NCBI GenBank assembly: GCA_947184155.2
Contig: CAMXCT020002727.1
Coordinates: forward strand, 1-64,000
DNA length: 64,000 nt
Direction: 5' to 3'
Source: Cladocopium goreaui
Lineage: Eukaryota > Sar > Dinophyceae > Suessiales > Symbiodiniaceae
The translations under genes were made by a program, and so were the position numbers. The notes beneath the pieces were generated by a model, which was given only the letters and a program-made list of their open reading frames with translations, was not told the DNA's origin and searched no databases. How positions within the stretch are numbered: position 1 is the first letter of the stretch; every line of letters begins with the position of its first letter. Positions 45,447 through 55,117 of this stretch are shown in pieces.

Positions 45447-45745
45447 GATGTCCAAACGGGTGTCCAATAAGCACCCCCTAGAACGGGTGTCCATTAGGCA
45501 CCTCTTACTTTTTAAGGTCCTGAACCAACAGATAATGAGGTATTCACAGTAGTATGTGCATTTGTCTTTGATTTCCACACGTTTGTTTCCAAAAATGCGT
45601 GTCATTTCGTGTCATTGCCGTGTCGTGTCGGTCATAAGGGGTTTTGAGTTTTTTGTGGGAAATCAAGAAAAACATGCGTGTCATTGCGATGTCATTGCAG
45701 TGTCGCGTCGGTCGGTGGGGGGTGTCCAATAAGCACCCAAACTTT
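45447..45745. repeat. Family M repeat block, copy 2
   Basis: Contains GGGTGTCCAATAAGCACCCC, GGGTGTCCATTAGGCACC and two GTGTCATTGC/GTGTCGTGTCGG runs. The words are shared with 37022-37512 and 50337-50610. Confidence 0.6.
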
Positions 45746-45879
45746 TGCAGTCGATTGTGGGGTAGCTGACTTTGATTTGGGGACATCACTGTCAGGTCTG
45801 AATTGAACAATTTATTTTTTCATATCCGAGTGCTCCCCAAAGGTAAAACTCCCTGGGGAATAAAACTGTATGTTGTGAA

Positions 45880-46310
45880 ATTCGTACAAGTGCGACATTT
45901 GTTATACAGGAGAGGCCCGCGCACACCCGGACCTGAAATCTGAAAGCAACACTTGGGTCAAAACCACAGCATACGAACGTTAATCAAATCAACACGTGCT
46001 CGCCAAAGAGGTTCCTATATATAATACCAAGAAGAATCAAATTTCTTCACTAGGAAGTGTCCAATCATGTCCAATCTGTAGCGTCGCCCCAATGCAAAAA
46101 TCAATGAAAATGCGCTTGGTGGAGAAGTTCCCGGATAAGCGCCTTTTTCTAGTTTATATCCAACCAAGGTCAAGCACATTCTGCTGCCGAAGAGAATCCC
46201 TAATCAGGACCGAAGCAATTACCTATATACTAAAAAACTTTACATATAGTTTCACATCCATTTTGAAGCAACCAAATCTAAAGCCTCAAACACATGGCCT
46301 CTTTCATTAT
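45880..46310. repeat. Duplicated segment S, copy 1 (uninterrupted)
   Basis: About 430 bases, starting ACAAGTGCGACATTTGTTAT and containing TCTGTAGCGTCGCCCCAAT directly followed by AAAATGCGCTTGG after a few bases. The second copy has the same two halves at 47512-47749 and 49857-50048, split by about 2.1 kb. A short shared peptide (MRL..KFPDKRL) may mark old coding content. Confidence 0.8.
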
Positions 46311-46839
46311 TTCAACATGTTACCAGCTAAGGTCAATGATGACGTTAGCCAGGACTCAGTTTGAAATATCCGATGGAAACTTGAAAATGGCAAAAACCAT
46401 TGCCAGAAGATATATATATATATATAATTTCGATTTATTAACTAAAGGATTTTTTAATAAAACCAATGCATAATTATAACCACGTATAGTCATATATATA
46501 TAGATAATTCACTACAATGAACCCAAAATGAAACATACAGCGACTTACTTGATGTTCCACGTATACATATATATATATGTGTAATTTATCTTGAACATAG
46601 CTATGTATGTTCTGTTCTGCATAGAGTTTTTCATGTACACAGCATACATTGTTCACATTCCAAATACCCACGCGAGCAAGAAACGTTAATCCATTTTCAT
46701 GGTCAGACTCCAGATCAATTTATTTGCCATTGCGGCTGGTACAGGCTAAATTTCACGTTGAGAAATGAAAATGCAGCAGGAAATCATGGGTAGTCATGTA
46801 TCACCAGATTTATGGATTTCCACCGAGAAAAAAAAAAAA

Positions 46840-47160
46840 CAAGATCAGCAGAACTCAAGCACACATTTTGTGAGGTGGAGTTCCGCCGAAAAAAAATATT
46901 TTCAGCAGAAATAGGTCCAAACATTGAATCAGCAGAAGTCCACTACACAAAACAAAAGATGAGTTCCGCCCAGGCAATGGTCTGAATACTAAGTTCCGCT
47001 GAGATTTTTTTCAGCAAAAGTCAGGTACACAATTTGTGCAGTGGAGTTCCGCCGAAAACCAAATCACACTAAAGTCCGCAAAAAAACTGTTTGCAGTCGA
47101 TTCGGGGGCACAGGATCTCAATTTTCCGCCGATTTTTTTCAGCAGATCTCATGCCCCATA
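46840..47160. repeat. GTTCCGCCGAAAA direct repeats
   Basis: GTGGAGTTCCGCCGAAAA occurs at about 46875 and 47041, with related GAGTTCCGCCCAG and TTTTCAGCAGAA words between. This suggests an old tandem duplication of about 168 bases. Confidence 0.6.
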
Positions 47161-47511
47161 ATCGGCCGCAAAAAAAAAACGCAAAGTCCGCAGAGATTTG
47201 TTTGGCAAAAAAATCTGAGACTTCAATGCCAAGTTCTGTACCGTGGACCCTACCCTACCTATTGGGGTGGCACATGTGATCGGGAGGAACTTGCCTGGGT
47301 AACCCTTTGGGAAACTCGTGTGGACTTGGTAATGGGCAATGTAACCACCCATTACCATGGTCTGGCCCCATGTTTATTTTTGAAAGCTCCATGGAAAGAG
47401 GGTTTAATTTAAGTATTCCCTTCCCCCGCCCCCTAATTAATACTCAAATCCACCCAAATAGTTGAAACCATGTTAAAGCATGTTAAAGCTTGGTAAAGAA
47501 AAAATAACTGT

Positions 47512-47749
47512 AAGTTGTACAAGTACGACATTTGTTATACAGGACAGGAGATGTCCACGCACACCCGGACCTGGAATCTGAAAGCAGCACTTGGACAAAA
47601 ACCATTTCAAGTTAATCAACAATATCGACATACGAACGTAAATCAACATGTGCTCACCGAAGAGGTTCCTAATATTGCTAAAAAGAATCAAACTTCTTCA
47701 CTAAGAAGTCAATTGTCCAATCATGTCCAATCTGCAGCGTCGCCCCAAT
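47512..47749. repeat. Duplicated segment S, copy 2, left half
   Basis: GTACAAGTACGACATTTGTT through CTGCAGCGTCGCCCCAAT aligns with the left half of 45880-46310 with scattered changes. Homology stops sharply after GCCCCAAT. Confidence 0.8.
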
Positions 47750-47899
47750 CCGCCGGCCTGCTGGCGTGTCTGATTGGAAGGTGTTGTTCTTGTTTCTGTT
47801 CTTGGTTTGTACTTGTTTCTGTTCTTGGCTTGTGGTTGTTCCTTTGTTCTCTTGCTGCACGTTTTTGCTTCGTCTGAATCAAGGTCACCCCCCCCTCAA

Positions 47900-48228
47900 A
47901 GTACTACATGTACTAGTACTATGAACTAGTACTATGTACTAGTAGTACTAGTAGTACTAGTAGTACTAGTAGTACTAGTACTAGTACTAGTACTAGTACT
48001 AGTACTAGTAGTAGTAGTAGTAGTAGTGGTAGTGGTAGTGGTAGTGGTAGTGGTAGTGGTAGTGGTAGTGGTAGTGGTAGTGGTAGTGGTAGTGGTAGTG
48101 GTAGTGGTAGTGGTAGTAGTAGTAGTAGTAGGAGTAGTAGTAGTAGTGGTAGTAGTAGTAGCAGTCGTAGTGGTAGTAGTAGTAGTAGTAGTAGTAGTAA
48201 TAGTAGCAGTAGCAGTAGCAGTAGCAGT

Positions 48229-48259
<31 letters not shown>

Positions 48260-48370
48260 CTAGTACTAGTACTAGTACTAGTACTAGTAGTAGTAGTAGT
48301 AGTAGTAGTAGTAGAAGTAGTAGTAGTAGTAGTAGCAGTAGTAGCAGTAGTAGCAGTAGTAGTACTAACC
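47900..48370. repeat. AGT/AGTACT/GGT microsatellite
   Basis: Complex trinucleotide tract: TAGTACTAGTACTA, then pure AGT, AGTGGT, AGC and AGT again. It translates to Val or Thr runs and is not a gene. Confidence 0.95.
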
Positions 48371-48429
48371 ACCACTACTACTACCACTCCTACTCCTACG
48401 CCTGCTCCAACGCCTACTTCGACTCCTCA

Positions 48430-49785
48430 GAAGCTTTTACACACGGAAGCTTTTACACACAAAAGCTTTTACACACAGACACTTTTACACACAGAAGCTT
48501 TTACACACAGAAGCTTTTACACACAGAGGCTTTCCCGGATTCCGTCCAAAAAGCTCTCCCCAAGCAGAGTGAAGGATTTTTGGTGTTTCTTAGACACAGA
48601 AGCTTTTACACACAGAAGATTTTACACACACAAGCTTTTACACACAGACACTTTTACACACAGAAGCTTTTACACACAGAAGCTTTTACTTACAGAAGCT
48701 TTTACACACGGAGGCTTTCCCGGATTCCGTCCAAAGAGCTCTCCCCAAGCAGAGTGAAGGATTTTTGGTGTTTCTTAGACACAGAAGCTTTTACACACAG
48801 AAGCTTTTACACACAAAAGCTTTTACACACAGACTCTTTTACACACAGAAGTTTTTACACACAGAAGCTTTTACACACAGAGGCTTTCCCGGATTCCGTC
48901 CAAAAAGCTCTCCCCAAACAGAGTGGAGGATTTTTGGTGTTTTTTTTACACACAGAAGCTTTTCCCCACAGAAGCTTTTACACACTTGCACACACAGAAG
49001 ATCACAGAAGCTTTTACACTCAGAAGCTTTTACTCACAGACACTTTTACACACAGAAACTTTTACACGCAGACGCTTTTACGCACAAAAGCTTTTACAGA
49101 CAAATGCTTTTACACACAGAAGCTTTTACACACGGAAGCTTTTACACACAGAACCTTTTACACACAGAAGCTCTTACACACGGACACTTTTACACGCAGA
49201 AGCTTTTACACACAGAAACTTTTACACACAGAACCTTTTGCACACAGAAGCTTTTACACTCAGAAGCTTTTACTCGCAGACACTTTTAGACACAGAACCT
49301 TTTACACACGGACGCTTTTACACACAGAAGCTTTTACAGACAGATGCTTTTGCGCACAGAATCTTTTACACACGGAAGCTTTTACACACAGAACCTTTTA
49401 CACACAGAAGCTCTTGCACACAGACACTTTTACACACAGATGCTCTTACACACAGAAGCGTTTACACACAGAAGCTTTTACACACAGAAGCTTTTACACG
49501 CAAACACTCTTACACACAGACACTTTTACACACAGAAGCTTTTACACACAGACGCTTTACACACAGACACTTTTACAAAAGAAGCTTTTACACACATATT
49601 TTTTTTTACACACAGAAGCTTTTACACACAGAAGCTTTACATAGAGAAGCTTGTACACACAGAAGCTTTTTACACACAGAAACTTTTACAGACAGATGCT
49701 TTTACACACAGAAGCTGCTACACATGGAAGCTTTTTACACACAGCAGCTTCTACACACAGACACTTTCACACACAGAAGCTGCAC
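48430..49785. repeat. 16-bp AAGCTTTTACACACAG array
   Basis: About 75-80 units of a 16-base repeat with a HindIII-type AAGCTT in most. Three copies of a spacer (GGCTTTCCCGGATTCCGTCC...) interrupt it near 48.53, 48.71 and 48.89 kb. Because 16 is not a multiple of three, one peptide cycle (LLHTEAFTHRSFYTQK) is read in all three + frames, giving overlapping frames of up to about 354 codons. Confidence 0.95.
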
Positions 49786-49856
49786 ATCAAACTCCCTTGG
49801 GGCCACCTCTCTATGGCCTGCGGGCTTGCCGAAGGCAATTAAATACAACAATAAAT

Positions 49857-50048
49857 TAAAATGCGCTTGGCAAAGAAGTTCCCTGATAAGCGCCTTTCTT
49901 TGAATTTATATTCAACAAAGGTCAAGCACAATTTGCTGCCTGAAGAGACACCCTAATCAGGACCAAAGTATCTACTAAAAACTTTACATATATGTTTCAC
50001 ATTCATTTTGTATCAACCGAATCCAAGCCTCAAACACATGGCATCTTT
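49857..50048. repeat. Duplicated segment S, copy 2, right half
   Basis: AAAATGCGCTTGGCAAAGAA through CCTCAAACACATGGCATCTT aligns with the right half of 45880-46310. Together with 47512-47749 it completes the copy. Confidence 0.8.
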
Positions 50049-50336
50049 TATTGTTAAGGTCCAAGACCACCATTTCAATCCAGTTCACCATTTAAGGTGA
50101 ATAGTAAAATTGTAGTAAATTCTACATTGAAATAATAAAGGGAAAACCTTGAAAATTGTGAAAACAACTCGGGCAAATAGTTTCTATTAATTTCAGGAAA
50201 CTTACCAAGAGCATGAAGGGGTGAAAGACGGTGAAAGGAATTACCCATTAAATCACACTTAAATTTTGATTATCTATGACCCATGATCTAGATCCTGAGA
50301 CCCCAATTCGATTGCAAAAGTTTACCCCTTAGGCAA

Positions 50337-50610
50337 ACGGGTGTCCAATAAGCACCCCTTGGAAACGTGTCGGATGCTTTTTGGACAACCCCTGCGCGTG
50401 TCATTTCGTGTCGATTTTGACTAGTTTTGTTTATTTGGGAACATTTTACATCTGACACGAAATGAAGCGCATGCATTTCTTCTCGCCAAAAATGAAGTCG
50501 GGTGCACCACAGATGCCACGCGGGTGAGATTGGAAGATTTCGGGTTGGAAATAATCATTTTCTCGTGTGCCGTCTCCATGAACGCTAAGGGGTGTCCATT
50601 AGGCACCCCT
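50337..50610. repeat. Family M repeat block, copy 3
   Basis: Begins GGGTGTCCAATAAGCACCCC and ends AAGGGGTGTCCATTAGGCAC, so the two ends are near-inverted. GTGTCATTTCGTGTC lies inside. It may be a complete element. Confidence 0.6.
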
Positions 50611-50687
50611 TAAGAATCTCAATTTTGGAAATTCACCAGGCAATCCTTTGAACATGCTGGGGATAACAGATTGACAGTTTCCCAGCG

Positions 50688-50732
50688 GAGGTTTCTTAAA
50701 ATGGGCTACCCCCAAGTCATCCAATTAATAAT
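50688..50732. mobile_element. Family E fragment next to a family A element
   Basis: GAGGTTTCTTAAAATGGGCT and CCCCCAAGTCATCC match the left part of family E. It stops where the family A element begins. Confidence 0.5.
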
Positions 50733-50836
50733 TACCCTCTGGTAAACTAACATAGCTATGGAAAATCACCATGTTCAATGGGTAAATCCACTATAAATAA
50801 CCATTTTCAATAGCTATGTTAAATTACCAGAGGGTA
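50733..50836. mobile_element. Family A element (intron of the modular gene)
   Basis: TACCCTCTGGTAAACTAACA to TTAAATTACCAGAGGGTA, TA on both sides. It lies about 45 bases downstream (on the - strand) of the type 2 exon's donor. Confidence 0.85.
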
Positions 50837-50881
50837 CACCATTTGAACCGGCGGAAAGGGCTGACCGCGCCTTTTGATGAC

Positions 50882-50983
50882 CCCATGGACGATAGCCTCT
50901 ATTGTCTCCGCAGCCCTTCGCGGTGCGATCAAACCAATAGCCCTTGAAGTCTTCCATCCAACCCGCTGCACATTTGGCATAGC
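50882..50983 (-). CDS. Modular gene, module IV type 2 exon
   Basis: Acceptor TTTTTTTTGGTGTCACAG is a textbook pyrimidine tract. After two bases the frame reads YAKCAAGWMEDFKGYWFDRT, AKGCGDNRGYRPW and one base before donor TGGG|GTCATC. It carries both type 2 Cys. The two opening bases (GC) complete a Gly codon with the single G left by 52456-52537. The frame stays open past the donor to the family A element, so a longer exon is possible. Confidence 0.7.
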
Positions 50984-51028
50984 CTGTGACACCAAAAAAA
51001 ATGGACATTGAACAATTGACACTACAGG

Positions 51029-51085
51029 ATGGTGCCCCCCAGTGATGTTTGTGGGTTTATAAACCCCATGAAAACTATAGTTATA
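51029..51085. mobile_element. Truncated family C element
   Basis: GGATGGTGCCCCCCAGTGAT to AAACTATAGTTATAAC is the left half of family C. The right half is missing, replaced by the flank of the family A element at 51104. Confidence 0.55.
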
Positions 51086-51103
51086 ACTTGCATAGACTGG
51101 ACT

Positions 51104-51209
51104 TACCTTCTGGTAGACTAACATAACTATGGAAAATCATCATTTTTAATGGGAAAATCAACTATAAATGGCCATGTTCAATAGCTATGCTAGTCATTAC
51201 CAGAGGGTA
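51104..51209. mobile_element. Family A element with shared left flank
   Basis: TACCTTCTGGTAGACTAACA to TAGTCATTACCAGAGGGTA. AACTTGCATAGACTGGACTTA at its left edge is identical to the flank of the copy at 23212. Confidence 0.85.
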
Positions 51210-51469
51210 GACTTCTTCAAAAATCTTGTCAGATTTGAAAAATGGGTCGATGCATGGTGATGTGGTGTTTTTTTTTTTGTCAAGATAGGCTTGAGGATAT
51301 GTTGATACTTGAGGCCGGGGGTGGATGACGAAAGCTAGCGGGGTAGGAGAAAGAAGGAAGGGAAGAGGTGAGTTGCGGAGGGACTGTCATCATCGTGTCG
51401 CGGCATTGTTCGTCCCAACGAGGATATAACAATGATATATTGATATATGATATAGAACAATGATATATA

Positions 51470-51670
51470 TGGGGGAGGGGGCAGGGGGGGTCCCTTTCGC
51501 GGGAAAAATCACGTGATGTCCTTGGGGAGCCCCGGAATACGTGCTAAAGCAAGAAGACTCTAGCGAGCTGACGCTAGCTTTCGTGATAATGACAATAATT
51601 GCCAATAATGATAAAATGTAATTGAATAACGATGATGATGATGATGATGATAATGATGATGATGATGATG

Positions 51671-51743
<73 letters not shown>

Positions 51744-51807
51744 GATGATGATGATGATGATGATGACGATGACGATGACGATGACGAGGACGATGACGAG
51801 GACGACA

Positions 51808-51844
<37 letters not shown>

Positions 51845-51857
51845 CGATGACGATGAC

Positions 51858-51895
<38 letters not shown>

Positions 51896-52140
51896 CGAGG
51901 ACGAGGACGAGGACGAGGACGATGGAGAGGACGATGACGATGATGATGACGATGATGATGACGATGATGATGATGATGATGATGATGATGGTGATGGTGG
52001 TGATGGTGGTGATGGTGGTGGTGGTGGTGAGGGGGGGGGGGCCCTTTCGCGTGAAAAATCACGTGATGTCCTTGAGCAGCCCCCCTAATACTTGCTAAAG
52101 CAAGAAGACTCCAGCTAGCTGACGCTAGCTTTCGTGATTG
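51470..52140. repeat. GAT/GAC array between two direct repeats
   Basis: A trinucleotide array (ATGATGATG with GACGAG and GATGGT variants, about 51620-52030) lies between two copies of an approximately 110-base block. Each block has CCCTTTCGCG, AAAATCACGTGATGTCCTTG, TGCTAAAGCAAGAAGACTC and AGCTGACGCTAGCTTTCGTG (51490-51587 and 52038-52136). The arrangement suggests tandem duplication of block plus microsatellite. It lies in an intron of the modular gene. Confidence 0.85.
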
Positions 52141-52455
52141 TCTTATCTGGCTCGTCCATTTTCTAAGCGGTACAAAGAAAGAAAGAATAGACCCTGAAAT
52201 CAGTGGCTGCATTTGCATACAAGCAGACCATGTTGTTTACAGTTTCAAGACGCGACATTCAAAACACGATTTCGACAGTCAAATCGGCACCACAAGATTC
52301 AAGAGTGGCTGATTATACTTTGCGCCGATTCAAACTAATTGTGCTTTGAATTGTGGGATCTACCTCCCAAAATGGAGTATACACCCAACCATGACAGGGG
52401 ATTCTGCGACGGGATGTTGCATCAAAATGGTACAGCTCGAGAACTTTTCAGCCGC

Positions 52456-52537
52456 CTTCGATCTCAAACTTCCGGCATAGGCGGTCATATCCAGCTTCAT
52501 GGCACGCTTCTGCTGCAGACTTTTTCGAGTCGTAGAC
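52456..52537 (-). CDS. Modular gene, module IV type 1 exon
   Basis: Acceptor CAACTCCAAG leads phase 0 into VYDSKKSAAEACHEAGYDRL and CRKFEIE plus one base before a GC donor (GAAG|GCGGC). It follows the exon ending KRY at 53269, so the junction reads KRYVYDSKKSAA, matching HPYVYETREAA in module I. The two type 1 Cys are present. Confidence 0.65.
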
Positions 52538-52579
52538 CTTGGAGTTGCTTCACCAGAGTCCCAGGCGGAGACTGCAGTA

Positions 52580-52679
52580 CCCATGACGGATCCATGGTGC
52601 TGGTATATTAATGCTAACATTTGGGGTATATGGATGGTAAATGTTACCATATATAGCAGCACCATGGATCCGTCATGGG
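52580..52679. mobile_element. Family D MITE-like element, copy 4 (intron)
   Basis: CCCATGACGGATCCATGGTG to CACCATGGATCCGTCATGGG, flanked by GTA (52577-52579, 52680-52682). It lies just upstream of the type 1 exon on the - strand. Both ends carry the same ATAGG-to-TGACGG change, so the inverted repeats changed together. Confidence 0.8.
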
Positions 52680-53268
52680 GTATGGATTGACTATGGATTC
52701 AATCTTCCCTCCGATATGTGACCAGCCGCACATGTTGAAAGACACCGATGCCACTCAAATGTTGAAAGCAGTGTTGCAAGGCCGTGATGCAAGTGCTGTG
52801 TTGAATTGCGTGTGATGCAACTCACTTGGCTGCATCTGTCCAGCAATTGCAATCTGGAAATAGGGCGAGTTTAAAATACGTCCGTCCCAATAATATAAAC
52901 CCTATGTGTATGGTCCCAATGATGTGGAAATTCCCTACATTTCCCTACATCCACCATGGTTACGTTTGGGGGTGTTTTACATATGAACCGGGGGAAGGGA
53001 TTATCATGGATTATCACCTATTAATTATATCATCAATTATATCCTAGATATGGATAGATATTGAATATCCCATTAATACCCTACAAATATCCCATGTCTG
53101 AATGTCTGAATGATGTACAAATATAATTATTAATCATATATTAAATCATATTAATTAATTAAGCTGGGATATATATATATATATATATTCTGTACAAATA
53201 TCATATCCCACTCGAAGAATCTCAGCTTTCTTCAGGCCACGCCAAGACATCCAAGAAATCCAAGACAC

Positions 53269-53343
53269 ATATCGCTTCGTTTGATCTGTCAGGGAGCCAA
53301 TCCACTTTGAGTTGCTGGCAAGGTTGCAACAGTAAGCACCCAC
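53269..53343 (-). CDS. Modular gene, module III type 3 exon
   Basis: Acceptor TGCGATCAG leads phase 0 into VGAYCCNLASNSKWIGSLTD and QTKRY, then donor TAT|GTGTCT. It is the cleanest type 3 exon: 25 codons, phase 0 at both ends. The 5' junction with 53611-53709 reads GGNKVGAYCC, which matches KGKVGAYCC inside the longer exons. The open frame continues past the donor (VSWISWMSWRG), but the donor is supported by the in-frame join to 52456-52537. Confidence 0.7.
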
Positions 53344-53610
53344 CTGATCGCAGGTGAGGAAAACCAGGTTGCGACACCACGACACCAGGTGAGTCTACAC
53401 GATTTATCAGAAGAATGTCAAAGAACAGGGATAAAATGATCCAACATGAATATTCTATAATATATATATATACAATTATAAACATATATAACCCAAAAAA
53501 TCTACGCTCATTCACCAACTTGAACAGTTCGGTAATTCTGGGATGCTTCCCTGAATCTTGACATCTCTTGACCACCACTTACATCCTGCCGCAGATCATC
53601 GTCGAGGCAC

Positions 53611-53709
53611 CTTGTTCCCACCCCACTTTCGCCAACCTGTGCCCGAGCCGCAGCCCTTTCTTCCTTCGGACATCCAGTAGCCCTTGTAGTCCTTAGCGCC
53701 GGCAAGCAT
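53611..53709 (-). CDS. Modular gene, module III type 2 exon, second part
   Basis: Reads MLAGAKDYKGYWMSEGRKGC, GSGTGWRKWGGNK before donor AAG|GTGCCT, phase 0. KDYKGYW and KGCGSG are type 2; the CAAGW start is not in this exon but lies in the separate piece near 53.98 kb. The 5' boundary is uncertain (GAAG at 53710 or an earlier AG), and no pair of sites gives a perfect type 2 join, so this module may have gained an intron or decayed. Confidence 0.6.
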
Positions 53710-53959
53710 CTTCGCATCTTCGTTCGCAATTCCCGCAATGGCAAATCAAGAACGCCCGCAAAGGGTAAAACCACAATTATCCAGAGGTAAATCATCCACG
53801 AATGGACAAATGGGATCAAATGGGATCAAATGGGCCACGATTATAAATGTTGAAAAAAAAGGTAAGTTCCTCAAGGGATCAAGGGTATGCCTTCGCACTG
53901 CATAGCACTTTTTTGTTTCTGTCAACTTGCATCCCAGTGTCGCTGTACCAGCCAGCCGC

Positions 53960-53986
53960 ACATTTGTGGAAGCCTGCTCAAATGGT
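53960..53986 (-). CDS. Modular gene, module III type 2 exon, first part
   Basis: Acceptor TTTGAGCAG, two bases, then FHKCAAGW and onward into an open frame. The opening phase fits the single base left by 54375-54477 (Gly). CAAGW is the type 2 start. The donor is unresolved: a GC donor within GGC, CTG|GTACAG, or CAA|GTTGAC further on. Limits approximate. Confidence 0.4.
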
Positions 53987-54374
53987 TGGCAGGTTGGGAT
54001 CCCTGATGGCCTGTTGGGATCCCTGATGGCCTGATGGTACCCACACACCTCAAACGTCGCGTCTGGTCGTTGCTTGGAAAAAACATCCATTGTGGTGATC
54101 ATTTTGAGCAATACCATGCCATAGCCACTTAAGTGATTTTACGTCATGAACATGGATCAGCCCCTCTGTTTAAAACAGATCAAAACTAAGAATGGATATG
54201 AACATTAACAGTTCACCATTACCATAACCACTAACCATTATTAATTAATCATTATTAGATAACAAGTATTTCTAATAATCAACAATAAATCTTCAATAAA
54301 TCGTTATTAGATAACATTAACATTAATCATTATCAAAACAACACAAAACAACCGGATCGTGAAGAACCCACCAC

Positions 54375-54477
54375 CTGATCCCTGACTCTTGCTGCAAAGG
54401 CCGTGGTAGCCAGCTTCTTTGCACGCCGTCTTGGCCGCTTTTCGGGTCGAGAAGACGTATGGATGGGCTTTGGTGTC
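54375..54477 (-). CDS. Modular gene, module III type 1 exon
   Basis: Acceptor TTTTCCGCCAAG leads phase 0 into DTKAHPYVFSTRKAAKTACK, EAGYHGLCSKSQGS and one base before donor TCAG|GTGGTG. It matches type 1 throughout, with both Cys. The frame is also open 5' to the family B element at 54522 (WNIDELICGGFSAK), so the exon could start at that element's terminal CCAG instead. Confidence 0.7.
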
Positions 54478-54521
54478 CTTGGCGGAAAAACCACCGCAGA
54501 TCAATTCATCAATATTCCAAC

Positions 54522-54624
54522 CTGGTTGGTGGTTGAGCCCTACCCCTCTGAAAAATGATGGAGTTCGTCAGTTGGGGTTACGACATTCCCAACTGAATGG
54601 AAAAAATACATGTTCCAAAGCTGC
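54522..54624. mobile_element. Family B element with 11-base target duplication
   Basis: Starts CTGGTTGGTGGTTGAGCC and ends TGTTCCAAAGCTGC (right repeat eroded). AATATTCCAAC lies on both sides (54511-54521, 54625-54635). On the - strand the duplication reads GTTGGAATATT, so the first copy offers a GT donor, and the element's terminal CCAG lies just before the second copy. Confidence 0.8.
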
Positions 54625-55038
54625 AATATTCCAACATGTTCGAAAATAGTTGCCCAAATTATGAAGCAACAATATGCAACAATATGCCAATCCTGACAAT
54701 CCTGACTCTGAAAATATCCAACGAAACAACGCCAACAATTTACTGTGCACATCCAGGTGATCTTGGATCATTGTCGCCTCTTTGTCACTGAGGACTAGTT
54801 TAATTGAAACGCTGATGAACCATAAAGACATCGGATAGCCCGTGTTCGGAGAAACCCATATCATATCCACATGGTTTTGGAATGTTTTGGGTATATAGTC
54901 AATACCCTGCTTGATCGTTTGTCTATGCTGCAGCAACAAATAGAACATTCATAATTTAGCCATAATATAATCTATTCTCTTCCCATGTGTATCCTAATAT
55001 TTTGTTTACAGTGCAACAATCATAGAAATCCAAGCAGC

Positions 55039-55117
55039 TTTCAAGTCCCCAATGTACTCGATGTTGTTAGCCGTGGGCGCGCAACAGTAGGCTCCTACTT
55101 TGCCTTTTCCCCAGCCC
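55039..55117 (-). CDS. Modular gene, module II type 3 exon
   Basis: Acceptor ACTTCCTGTCAG, one base, then GWGKGKVGAYCCAPTANNIE and YIGDLK before a GC donor (AAA|GCTGCT). It joins 55775-55889 in phase (AG+G gives Arg), giving GFRGWGKGKVGAYCC, the same arrangement as the terminal exon. The downstream join to 54375 is phase 0. Confidence 0.7.

Larger units (their letters stand above)
47750..49856. mobile_element. 2.1-kb insertion splitting segment S
   Basis: It lies exactly between the two halves of the second S copy and is absent from copy 1. It contains a short unique left part (CCGCCGGCCTGCTGGCGTGT), the AGT array, the 16-bp AAGCTTTTACACACAG array and a short unique right part (GGGGCCACCTCTCTATGGCC). 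No transposase or inverted repeats were seen, so its class is unknown. Confidence 0.6.

Noticed and set aside
48026-48757. Poly-Val / poly-Thr frames over the AGT tract
   Set aside because: Microsatellite artefact; every frame is open.
51574-52218. His/Arg/Asp/Met-rich frames over the GAT tract
   Set aside because: Trinucleotide repeat artefact on both strands.
54636-54948. A - strand open frame upstream of the family B element, containing AYCC by chance
   Set aside because: AYCC comes from a GCATATTGTTGC direct repeat. The rest lacks the type 3 pattern, and module III already follows a proper type 3 exon at 55039.
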